Source: UBA6164 sp964344895
GTDB lineage: Bacteria > Patescibacteriota > Gracilibacteria > BD1-5 > UBA6164
Direction: 5' to 3'
Length of the DNA stretch: 17,758 nt
Assembly (NCBI GenBank): GCA_964344895.1
Contig: CAYFPB010000018.1
Location: 1 to 17,758, forward strand
Below are positions 7,671 to 14,944 of the stretch, piece after piece. The translations under genes were made by a program, and so were the position numbers. The notes below the pieces were generated by a model that was given only the letters and a program-made list of their open reading frames with translations, ran no database searches and was not told the origin of the DNA. The first letter of the stretch is position 1; each line of letters starts with the position of its first letter.

Positions 7671-8849
7671 ATGAAAGCCATAATACTAGCAGCTTGAGAA
7701 TGAACTCGTTTAAAACCACTGACTAATACTACCCCAAAACCACTTATAAAAATACAATGAAAAACTATTATAGAACACAATCTGGAAAGTATTTATAAGT
7801 ATGTTTCAGAAATAATTATTGTAGTAAAATATAAGCAAGATTTAATTGAAGAGGTAATATGACATGAATACAAATGAGTAAAAATAATTTATTCAACACA
7901 AGGGTTAGAAAAATGAACTTGAGCAGCATTAAAAGGTATTGTATCTGATATAGATCTTTTTGTTATAAATTGAGATAGTATATTTGCAAAAAAAGACCTA
8001 GAAAAATTATTAAAACACCCTGGTTACTGAGTACTTGTAAAAAAAGTAGAGGAACCATCTAAATATTGAATTTTTGAACTAGATTTAGAAAACAATATAA
8101 AAAATATAACTGAAAAACCTCAAAAGTATGTTTGAGATCTAGCTAACTTATGAGTTTATAAATTTGATCCAAAAATACTTGATATAGTAGAAAAAATACC
8201 TAAGTCTATTAGATGAGAATTTGAATTAACTGATGCAATTAATGAATTTGTAAAGACTTTTCCCCTAAAACCATTTGAAATAGAAGATGAGTTTATTGAT
8301 ATATGATTTGCCCCTGATATTTTAACAGCAAACTCACATTTTTTAAACAAATTAACAAAATCTAAGATAAACTGAGAAGTTGAAGAGTGAGTTGTTATTA
8401 AATGAAATATAGTTCTAGAAAAATGAGCTATTTTGAAAAGCTGAACATATATAGAATGAAACTGTTATATATGAAAAGACTCTAGTATTTGACCAAATAC
8501 ATACCTAAGATGAAACACTACTATTTGAGAGTGATGTAAAATTTGAAATGCTGTTGAGATAAAAAACTCTAGTATATGAGACAAAACTAATGTAGCTCAC
8601 CTAAGCTATATATGAGACTCTATTCTATGAAATAATATAAATATAGGTGGTGGATTTATCACTGCTAACCTAAGACATGATAAAGCTAATATAAAAATAC
8701 CTGTTAAATGAATTCTAACAGATACTGGTACCCATAAATTTTGAATTATTATGTGAGATAATACAAAAACTGGTATTAACTGTTCTTCTATGCCTTGAAG
8801 AGTTATAGAAAATAACAGCTTAATAAATCCTTGAACTGAGATAAAATAA
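7671..8849 (+). CDS. Bifunctional sugar-1-phosphate nucleotidyltransferase/acetyltransferase (GlmU-like)
   Basis: A 392-residue two-domain enzyme. Residues 1 to about 225 are a nucleotidyltransferase: A-A-G-E-G-T-R-L-K-P-L-T (7-18) with T-P-K-P-L, N-G-D-S for the metal aspartate, K-Y-G-I-F-E and E-K-P. From about 235 onward short hexapeptide turns (I-G-K, I-G-P, I-G-E, I-G-D) build a left-handed beta-helix typical of acyltransferases. The motif N-I-G-G-G-F-I-T-A-N-L-R-H-D near 324-337 and the following D-T-G-T-H-K-F-G and T-G-I-N ... M-P-G-R match the archaeal-type bifunctional enzymes better than classical GlmU. The expected product is UDP-N-acetylglucosamine or a related activated sugar for envelope or glycan synthesis. 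34 of 42 glycines are TGA by hand count. Stand-alone gene, stop TAA. Confidence 0.88.
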
Positions 8850-8885
8850 AAAAAGAACAAATTTTTAAAAATTTGTTCTTTTTTT
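8848..8885. terminator. Bidirectional terminator between glmU-like gene and rpmA
   Basis: A perfect 38-bp palindrome with 19-nt arms: 7 A, GAACAAA, 5 T (8848-8866), mirrored at 8867-8885. It begins within the plus-strand stop codon and lies 22 bp past the rpmA stop, so it serves both converging genes. Confidence 0.85.
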
Positions 8886-8907
8886 ATTTTTTGCAACTCT
8901 TTTGTAA

Positions 8908-9180
8908 TTATACAACAGAAACATAAGTATCTTTGTATACTCTACCATCATATCTAGTTCTTTTCTTTTCAGAAAAAGTAACTGTTCAATCTGTAGTAGC
9001 GAAAAGAGTGAAATCTTTTCATTGTGAAACACCTTCAGCTGGCCAGTATTTATTACCTTTTTGTCTAATAATAATATTACCAGAAGCAGCTTTTTGTCCA
9101 CCGAATAATTTTACACCAAGTCTTTTGGCGTTACTATCTCTACCATTATTAGTAGATCATTGAGCTTTCTTGTGAGCCAT
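8908..9180 (-). CDS. rpmA: 50S ribosomal protein L27
   Basis: A 90-residue L27, which reaches into the peptidyl transferase centre and stabilises P-site tRNA. The N-terminus MAHKKAQGST needs no processing, unlike the extended forms of Firmicutes; the second Gly of the usual K-A-G-G-S-T is kept as TGA while the first is Gln. N-G-R-D-S-N-A-K-R-L-G-V-K-x-F-G-G-Q is canonical. Last gene of the ribosomal run, 35 bp after rpsG, ending at the shared palindrome. Its usual partner rplU is not next to it. Confidence 0.97.
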
Positions 9181-9215
9181 TTTTTAAAAAGTTAAGTAAA
9201 TAATGAATTTTAAAT

Positions 9216-9653
9216 TTATCTTTTAGTAGCAAATCTAGCAAATGCTTTATTAGCTTCTGCCATTTTATAAACTTCTAATTTTTTCTTGTAAGCAGCACCG
9301 CTTTCATTAGCAGCTTCAATTAATTCTAAAGCTAAAAATTTAGCAAATGAAGCACCTTTTTTACTTCTAGCAGCATCAATTAACCACTTAGCAGCTAAAA
9401 ATAATTGTCTTTTAGGTCTTACCTCTTGAGGTACTTGGAAAATAGATCCTCATACTCTTTTTGGTCTTACTTCAATTTTTGGTACGATATTTTCAATAGC
9501 TTTATCAAAAACTGCTTTTGGATTTTTTTGACCTTTTGCTTTTATTTCTTCAAAAGTATCATCCATTATTTTTTTAGCTAAACTTTTTTTACCGTCTAAC
9601 ATTATATAGTTAACAAACTTGTCCATCATAGACATTTCTTGGTTCATTTTCAT
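9216..9653 (-). CDS. rpsG: 30S ribosomal protein S7
   Basis: A 145-residue S7, the protein that nucleates assembly of the 30S head on 16S rRNA. The core is clear: D-K-F-V-N-Y-I-M-L-D-G-K-K-S, A-I-E-N-I-V-P-K-I-E-V-R-P-K-R-V-G-G, Q-V-P-Q-E-V-R-P-K-R-Q, W-L-I-D-A-A-R and A-F-A-R-F. The usual basic N-terminal arm (M-P-R-R-x... K-R) is missing: the protein begins MKMNQEMSMMDKF. No alternative upstream start exists; the frame is closed by TAA at 9717-9719 with no ATG, GTG or TTG between. Only one of six glycines is TGA. Confidence 0.96.
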
Positions 9654-9680
9654 TTTGTAACAATTAATAAATAATTTTTT

Positions 9681-9715
9681 GCGGTTTTTTTCAGTAATTG
9701 TTAAACTTACTCCGC
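9681..9715 (-). promoter_or_regulatory. Stem-loop in the rpsL-rpsG spacer, possible S7 feedback site
   Basis: On the minus-strand mRNA GCGG-AGUAA pairs with UUACU ... CCGC, with a 9-nt apical loop and an 8-nt one-sided internal loop (GAAAAAAA). It fills the 74-nt S12-S7 spacer, the second longest in this operon. In E. coli the same spacer is the S7 translational repressor site; function here is inferred from place and shape. Confidence 0.4.
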
Positions 9716-9727
9716 ATTAATTTTTGA

Positions 9728-10144
9728 CTATTTTGGTTTTTTAGCACCATATAGTGATCTACCTTGTTTTCTGTTTTGTACTCCTTCACAGTCTAGTACT
9801 CATCTTACAACATGGTATCTTACTCATGGTAAATCTTTTACTCTACCACCTCTAATAGCAACAACAGAGTGTTCTTGTAAGTTATGCCCTTCTCATCCGA
9901 TATAAGCATTAACTTCCATACCATTAGTTAGTCTAACTCTTGCAACTTTTCTTAAGGCAGAGTTTGGTTTTTTTGGTGTCATAGTTGTAACTTTAACACA
10001 CACACCTCTTTTTTGAGGACATCATCCAGGAATAGTTGATTGAGTTTTCTTAATTGAATTCTTAATCATTTGTAATGCTGGTGATTTACTCTTAGTAGAA
10101 GGAGTTTTTCTCTTTCTCTTAATTAATTGGTTAATAGTAGGCAT
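9728..10144 (-). CDS. rpsL: 30S ribosomal protein S12
   Basis: A 138-residue S12, the decoding-centre protein that checks codon-anticodon pairing. MPTINQLIKR opens it; P-Q-K-R-G-V-C, T-P-K-K-P-N-S-A-L-R-K-V-A-R-V-R-L (streptomycin-site lysines at 58-59), G-E-G-H-N-L-Q-E-H-S-V-V and G-G-R-V-K-D-L-P-G-V-R-Y-H follow. Between P-A-L (22-24) and C-P-Q-K-R there are about 15 extra residues compared with E. coli, an insertion also known in Mollicutes and Firmicutes S12. Four of 14 glycines are TGA. The stop is TAG. It follows rpsI after 38 bp instead of heading a str operon; fusA and tuf are absent. Confidence 0.97.
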
Positions 10145-10182
10145 TTTTTAGGTAATTAATAATTAATAAAAAAGTATAACAA

Positions 10183-10572
10183 TTATCTTTTTGACCATTG
10201 CATAGCTTTTCTCGCTTTATGTCTACCTGGTTTCTTTCTTTCAACTTTTCTAGCATCACGAGTTAATAACCCAGCAGCTTTTAAGATTTTTTTAAATCCT
10301 TCATCTGAAGATGATAAAGCTCTAGATAACCCGTGTCTAATTGCTTCAGCTTGTGCTGAAATACCTGAACCAGATATAGCAACTTCAAAGTAAAAATTAT
10401 CTTTTACTTTACAGATTTTTAATGGAGAATAAATAATATCAAATAAATCTGATCTAGTTATATATTCAGAAATTTCTTTTCCATTAACCATGTCCTTTCC
10501 TTTTCACTCAAATAATTTTACTTGAGCAGAAGCTGTTTTTCTTTTTCAAATAGTATAAGTATATTTAGACAT
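10183..10572 (-). CDS. rpsI: 30S ribosomal protein S9
   Basis: A 129-residue S9. The N-terminus Y-T-I-G-K-R-K-T-A-S-A-Q-V is the standard opening, with TGA for the Gly at residue 9 and again near 25; a standard-code reader would start wrongly at an internal Met. The middle has V-A-I-S-G-S-G-I-S-A-Q-A-E-A-I-R-H-G-L-S-R-A-L, and the C-terminal tail ends in K-A-R-K-A-M-Q-W-S-K-R, the arm whose last Lys-Arg contacts P-site tRNA. It begins 9 bp after rplM, the usual L13-S9 pairing. Confidence 0.97.
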
Positions 10573-10581
10573 AACAATTTA

Positions 10582-11010
10582 TTATTTTATAAGTTCTGGT
10601 TTTTGAGCAACATAAGTATGTTCATCTCAAGTAAATAATTTTAATCTAGATAACATTGATGGTCTTAGTTTGTTTTTTGGTAACATACCTCTTACAGCAA
10701 ATTCTAATGCTTTAGTAGGTTTTTTCTCTAGTAAATCTTCTAAAGAAATTTCTTTAAGACCTCATAAGTAACCTGTATGTGAATAATATTTTTTATCTGT
10801 TAATTTTTTTCAAGTAACATCAAATTTATCACAGTTAGTTACTACAACATAGTCTCCGTTATCTAAGTGAGGTACAAATGATGCTTTGTTTTTTCATTTA
10901 AGTACAACAGCAATCCTATTTGCTAATCTACCTAATGTTTTTCCTTTTGCATCAATTATATACCATTTTCTTTCGTCACCTTTTATTTGACTAGGAGTAA
11001 TTGTTTTCAT
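10582..11010 (-). CDS. rplM: 50S ribosomal protein L13
   Basis: A 142-residue L13, an early 23S rRNA assembly protein. Visible hallmarks are W-Y-I-I-D-A-K-G-K-T-L-G-R-L-A near the start, G-D-Y-V-V-V-T-N, the Y-Y-S-H-T-G-Y-L-G-G-L-K loop, A-V-R-G-M-L-P-K-N-K-L and the C-terminal L-K-L-F-T-G-D-E-H-T-Y-V-A-Q-K-P. The spacing to rplQ upstream is 24 bp and to rpsI downstream 9 bp. Several glycines, including the first of the Gly pair in Y-L-G-G-L-K, are TGA. Stop TAA. Confidence 0.97.
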
Positions 11011-11034
11011 AATTTATGTAAATTCTAATTTAAA

Positions 11035-11397
11035 TTAAACTAATTCTAATTTTACTATTTTAGCATTATCACCATCTCTTAATTTGATAGCTGTACTTCT
11101 AGTAAAACCTGAAGTTTTATTCCCTTTATATTTAGGAGCAACATTTTTGAATAATTCAAGTGATGCTTCTTTTGTGTATAGATATTTCATAGCATATCTA
11201 ATTGCATTCATCTCATCTTTTTTATTTACAATATTGATTAATTTATCAATTTTAGGTACTATTAATGCAGCTTTTTTTTCTGTTGTTTTAATAGACTTAT
11301 GTAGAAAAAAAGATGTTAGTAAGTTTCTTTCCATAGCATTTCTATGAGAAAAGCTTTTGTTATTAAACTTTAGATGTTTTCTAACTCTATGTCTCAT
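11035..11397 (-). CDS. rplQ: 50S ribosomal protein L17
   Basis: A 120-residue L17, near the exit tunnel of the large subunit. MRHRVRKHLKFNNKSFSHRNAM is close to the canonical opening (M-R-H-R ... L-x-R-x-x-x-H-R-x-A-M), and the end (T-R-S-T-A-I-K-L-R-D-G-D-N-A-K-I-V-K-L-E-L-V) is the standard R-x-G-D-x-A finish. It has only three glycines, none of them TGA, so it is the one full-length ribosomal gene here that reads intact under the standard code along its whole length. It sits 32 bp after rpoA as in most bacteria. Confidence 0.96.
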   Translation of the reverse strand: MRHRVRKHLKFNNKSFSHRNAMERNLLTSFFLHKSIKTTEKKAALIVPKIDKLINIVNKKDEMNAIRYAMKYLYTKEASLELFKNVAPKYKGNKTSGFTRSTAIKLRDGDNAKIVKLELV

Positions 11398-11429
11398 TTT
11401 GTATAAGTATTAAATTTTAAGTTTTTTTA

Positions 11430-12410
11430 TTAATCATCTCATAATAATTTCATACCTCTTTCTTCAAGTGCTGCTCTTATTTCAACCATTGCTTTTTTAC
11501 CAAATCATTTGATAGATGAAAGCTTAGTTTCAGTACACTTAGTTAATTTTTCAATTGAAAGGATATCTCAATTAATTAATGCATTAAGTGTTCTAGGTGA
11601 TAATCACATTACTTCGATTGGAGTATATGTTTCTTTTTCTAATTCAACTTCTACTACTTCTTTTTCTTTACTTATTAAATCTTTAACATCTGATATAAAT
11701 TGTCATTCTATTTGTAGAGCCTCTTCATTAAATAGTGAGAAGTATGATGTTAACATATCTCAAGAAAATTTTATTGCATCAACTGGAGTTATTACTCCAT
11801 TTGTAGTAACAACCATTTCTAAAGAATCTAGGTTAGTCATTTCTCAAAATCTTGTTTGATCAACAGTGTATTTTACATTAACAACTGGTGAAAAGTTTGC
11901 ATCTACTAATAAAACTTCAACATCTTCTTCTTTTTCTTTTAGCTCTTCAATAGCTAAATATCAAACTGATTTATGGACTCTAATATCTATATCTAATTCT
12001 AATCAATCTTTATCTATTTCTGTTATATATAGATCTGGGTTTAATATCTCAACTCATGCTGGAGCTTGAATATCTCAAGCAGTAACTGGTCCAGATGTAG
12101 ATTTAGATAATTTTAACCATGTATCTCATGTATCAACTTTTGATACTATTAGTCATTTTAAATTTAATATAATATCAATTATACTATCTTTTACTCAAGG
12201 TAATGTTGAATATTCATGACTTACACCCTTTACTTTTATTCCAGTAACTCTTGTTCCAGGTATAGAAGATAATAAAATTCTTCTCATCGAGTTACCAACT
12301 GTAACACCAAATCATTTTGGTAGTGGTCATATAACAAAAGATGATGTATTAGCATCTATGTCTTTTTGTACAATTTTTGGAACTCAAATTGTATTGTGTA
12401 TAATATGCAT
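11430..12410 (-). CDS. rpoA: RNA polymerase alpha subunit
   Basis: A 326-residue alpha subunit, the dimer on which beta and beta' assemble. The N-terminal domain shows F-G-V-T-V-G-N-S-M-R-R-I-L-L-S-S-I-P-G (core dimer helix) and H-E-Y-S-T-L-P-G-V-K-D-S near 64-75, with Y-T-V-D-Q-T-R-F-G later. After a charged linker (about 245-265, rich in E, K and V) the C-terminal domain reads L-S-P-R-T-L-N-A-L-I-N-G-D-I-L-S-I-E-K-L and I-K-G-F-G-K-K-A-M-V-E-I, the helix-hairpin-helix that binds UP elements and regulators. Seventeen of 26 glycines are TGA. Standard neighbours rpsD and rplQ. Stop TAA. Confidence 0.97.
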
Positions 12411-12439
12411 TTTAATAAATGATTACAAAAATAATTAAA

Positions 12440-13060
12440 CTATTTAGAATAAAATTCTACTATTTTTTGGATATCAATTATTTGCTCAAAATCATCTTTA
12501 GTAGGTAAAGCTATAATTTTTATTGTTAATTTTTTAGAATCAACTTCTATCCATTTACATCCAGAAACCTTAGCTTTATTTTGTTTACTGAATTCTTCTA
12601 ACTCTTCTAATAAAGATTTATATAATGGACTTTCTTTTAGTTTGTCTCTAAGAGATATAACATCTCATACTTTTACAGAGATAGATGGAACATCTACTTT
12701 AACTCCATTAAGTGTAAAGTGAGCATGGCTCACAAATTGTCTAGATTGCATTCTTGTTCTAGCAAAATTAGCTCTGTAAACAACATTATCTAATCTTAAT
12801 TCGATTAGTTTTAACATTTTTTCTCATGTAGTTCACGCAGCTGTAGACTTTTGTGCTTTTTTGAAGTAAGATACAAATTGTTTTTCAGATAATTGAAACA
12901 TTCTTTTAGCTAGTTGTTTCTTTCTTAATTGAGTACCATATTCAGATGATTTTCTTGTTCTTAAAGGAGCTCTTCCTTTATTTAAATCATATTTTTCAGT
13001 ACCGAATAAGTTTATACCTTCTCTTCTACAAAGCTTTTTCTTTGGTCAAGTATACCTCAT
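12440..13060 (-). CDS. rpsD: 30S ribosomal protein S4
   Basis: A 206-residue S4, a primary 16S rRNA binder that starts body assembly and in many bacteria represses its own operon. MRYTGPKKKLCRREGINLFG is a typical N-terminus but has one cysteine, so a zinc knuckle is not complete. The S4 RNA-binding domain is E-L-R-L-D-N-V-V-Y-R-A-N-F-A-x-x-R-x-x-A/S-R-Q-F-V-S-H-A-H-F-T-L-N-G near 88-120. The stop is TAG. An 88-bp spacer, the longest in the operon, separates it from rpsK. Confidence 0.96.
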
Positions 13061-13148
13061 TTTAAAATAATAATTAATAAATAATAATTCAATTAATGAT
13101 TAATGTTTTATAATGTTTTTCAACAATTATTCACTATTCATTATTATA
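13061..13148 (-). other. Long AT-rich rpsK-rpsD spacer
   Basis: The longest gap in the ribosomal operon. It consists almost only of A and T with repeated ATTAAT, TAATAA and ATTCA words. No clear terminator, promoter or open frame is visible. It could hold an S4 leader target, but I see no pseudoknot pattern that proves it. Confidence 0.3.
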
Positions 13149-13541
13149 TTAAAGTTTTCTTACTTTCTTTTTTCTACATCAGTTGTGTGGAACTGGTGTG
13201 ATATCGAAAATAGCTTTTATATCTACACCTCCTGTTAGTAATCATCTGATTGCTTGTTCTCTTCCGATTCCTATTCATTTAACATATACATCAACTGTTT
13301 CCATTGAGTGTAGTGTTTTAGCTTTCTCTACAGCTTGTTCAGCTGTCATTTGAGCTGCATATGGAGTAGCTTCTCTAGCTCCTTTAAACCCTGCAGATCA
13401 ACCTGATCCCCATGTTAACACATTACCTTTATCATCTGTAATACTAACAATAGTATTATTAAAAGATGCCATAATGTGAGCTTGACCATGTGGAATTATT
13501 TGTCTAGTCTTTTTACTCTTTTTTACAGTAGTTTTAGCCAT
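13149..13541 (-). CDS. rpsK: 30S ribosomal protein S11
   Basis: A 130-residue S11, part of the platform that holds the mRNA 5' region near the E site. Characteristic segments are A-H-I-M-A-S-F-N-N-T-I-V-S-I-T-D, W-G-S-G-G-S-A-G-F-K-G-A-R-E-A-T-P-Y-A-A-Q, G-I-G-I-G-R-E-Q-A-I-R-G-L and the conserved end I-T-P-V-P-H-N-G-C-R-K-K-K-V-R. TGA supplies four of 14 glycines, including the Gly of H-N-G-C-R. It follows rpsM after 50 bp in the usual S13-S11-S4-alpha-L17 order. Stop TAA. Confidence 0.97.
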
Positions 13542-13591
13542 AATTAAAATAAATATTTATAAAGTATTAACAAATATCTAATAGATACTTA

Positions 13592-13960
13592 CTATTTTTT
13601 CTTACCAGCAATAGCTGTAGACTTACCTTTTCTAGTTCTAGCATTAGTTTTGGTATTTTGTCCTCTAACTGGTAATCTTTTTCTATGTCTTTGACCTCTG
13701 TAACAATTAATATCTTGTAATCTTTTAATATTACCAGTAATTAATCTTCTAAGATCTCATTCAACAACGTAATTTTCTTTTATTTCATCTCTGATTTTAT
13801 CTAAATCAGTTTCTGAAATAGTTTCTATTTTAGTTGTTTTTTCTATTCCAACTTTTGCTAATATATTGTTAGCAGCAGTTCTTCATATACCATATATGTA
13901 AGTTAATGCTATTTCAGCATGCTTTCCATTTGGTAAATTTACTCAAGCAATTCTTGCCAT
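13592..13960 (-). CDS. rpsM: 30S ribosomal protein S13
   Basis: A 122-residue S13, which forms bridges to the large subunit and touches P-site tRNA. The start MARIAGVNLP (Gly as TGA) and the I-Y-G-I-G-R-T-A-A helix-two-turn-helix are standard, as is the tail R-G-Q-R-H-R-K-R-L-P-V-R-G-Q-N-T-K-T-N-A-R-T-R-K-G. It begins 39 bp after rpmJ and ends with TAG. Confidence 0.97.
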
Positions 13961-13999
13961 ATTAATTTAATTAATAATGTAAATATTAATAAAGGTTAA

Positions 14000-14113
14000 T
14001 TAACCTTGTCTTTGTTTATGTTTTGCCGTTTTACAGATAACTCTAACAATCCCTTTTCTTTTAACAACTTTACAGTTACCGCAAATTGGTTTAACAGAAG
14101 CTCTAACTTTCAT
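14000..14113 (-). CDS. rpmJ: 50S ribosomal protein L36
   Basis: A 37-residue L36. MKVRASVKPICGNCKVVKRKG is canonical. The zinc-binding set C11, C14, C27 and H32 is complete, so this is the zinc form. Both glycines that matter for the fold are GGN codons, and no TGA occurs in this gene. It sits between infA and rpsM as in most alpha operons. Confidence 0.95.
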   Translation of the reverse strand: MKVRASVKPICGNCKVVKRKGIVRVICKTAKHKQRQG

Positions 14114-14142
14114 AATAGTTAAAAATATTAATAAAAATAAAC

Positions 14143-14165
14143 ACTTTAAAATTTATTTTTAAAGT
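14143..14165 (-). other. AT-only stem-loop in the infA-rpmJ spacer
   Basis: Perfect 9-bp arms ACTTTAAAA (14143-14151) and TTTTAAAGT (14157-14165) around a 5-nt loop, 4 bp past the infA stop. On the minus strand a U-rich run follows, so it might act as a weak attenuator between infA and the ribosomal genes or protect mRNA ends. Confidence 0.4.
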
Positions 14166-14169
14166 AAAA

Positions 14170-14400
14170 TTATTTTTGTCTGAAGATTATTCTTCACTTA
14201 GTTAGATCATATGGTGATAATTCTACTATAACCTTATCTCACTCTATAAGCTTTATAAAATTATTTCTCATCTTCCCACTTAAGTAACCTTGAATAATTC
14301 CTCATCAAAACTCTTCTGGTAATTGAATATCAAAAACCAGGCCAGGTAGAGCCTTCATTATAGTTCACTCTACCTCTATTTTATCTTGTTTATTTGACAT
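14170..14400 (-). CDS. infA: Translation initiation factor IF-1
   Basis: A 76-residue IF-1, an OB-fold protein that covers the ribosomal A site during initiation. Matching segments are I-E-V-E-G-T-I-M-K-A-L-P, L-S-G-K-M-R-N-N-F-I-K-L-I-E-G-D-K-V-I-V-E-L-S-P-Y-D-L-T-K-G-R-I-I. There is a run of three glycines (F-G-G-G-I-I, two TGA then GGA) in the first loop where a charged, variable turn is usual. It heads the ribosomal run directly behind a strong promoter. Stop TAA. Confidence 0.96.
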
Positions 14401-14433
14401 AAATAAAGTCGATTAAAATTAGAAAGTGCCGTG

Positions 14434-14461
14434 ATTATATAGAAAAATCAACTAAATGCAA
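14434..14461 (-). promoter_or_regulatory. Promoter of the infA-to-rpmA ribosomal operon
   Basis: Minus strand: -35 TTGCAT (14456-14461), 16-bp spacer, perfect -10 TATAAT (14434-14439). The infA ATG is 33 bp further. This is the only strong promoter found for the twelve-gene run. Confidence 0.65.
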
Positions 14462-14503
14462 ATCTTTTTTTATAAAAAGTCACTTTTATTGTTAAAAAAG
14501 CAA

Positions 14504-14531
14504 AAAAACTCAAGAGTTAACTTGAGTTTTT
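14504..14531 (-). terminator. Terminator of the infB-CNBD transcript
   Basis: AAAAACTCAAG (14504-14514) pairs perfectly with CTTGAGTTTTT (14521-14531) around a 6-nt loop. It starts inside the stop codon of the cyclic-nucleotide-binding gene and separates that transcript from the infA promoter. Confidence 0.8.
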
Positions 14532-14922
14532 ATCACCTTTTTTCTATTATTTTTTTAATTTTTTCTAATAATTCTGGATTTTTCTCTGCTAAGCTTTTTA
14601 TAGAAAATCATAATATAGTTATTAATTCTACATTATCCAGTGCTGTTGCTGTAGCCATTCTTTTATTTGTTTCTCAAAACAAAGCCATTTCTCATATAAT
14701 TCATCCTTGTCATACTACTCATATCATTTTTTTCTCACCATTTGTAATAGTTGATACTTCCAAACTTCCCTTTTTTACAAAATACATTGAATTAGCTTCA
14801 TCTTTTTCATTAAATAGCTTTTCTCATGAGCTTAATTTTTTATCTTGACAAAACATTTCTAAATTACTTTTTTCAGCTTCACTTAGGCTTGAAAATATTT
14901 CTAACTGATCTAATTTAGACAT
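14530..14922 (-). CDS. Stand-alone cyclic-nucleotide-binding domain protein
   Basis: A 130-residue protein that is a single CAP_ED/cNMP-binding beta-roll: L-D-Q-L-E-I-F-S-S-L-S-E-A-E at the start, S-G-E-K-L-F-N-E-K-D-E-A-N-S-M-Y-F-V-K-K-G-S-L-E-V (29-55), G-x-I-I-G-E-M-A-L-F-G-E (G77-E78 of the phosphate-binding cassette) and R88-M-A-T-A-T-A. The Gly-Glu and Arg that hold the cyclic phosphate are present, so nucleotide binding is plausible. It ends right after the C-helix; there is no DNA-binding helix-turn-helix and no other output domain, so it is not a complete CRP-like regulator. It begins 22 bp after infB and is presumably co-transcribed. Partner and signal are unknown. Confidence 0.85.
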
Positions 14923-14944
14923 TATTATTTATTATAATATAAAA

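Noticed and set aside
14456..14848. Plus-strand open frame of 130 codons
   Set aside because: Antisense to the cyclic-nucleotide-binding gene and crosses the terminator and infA promoter.
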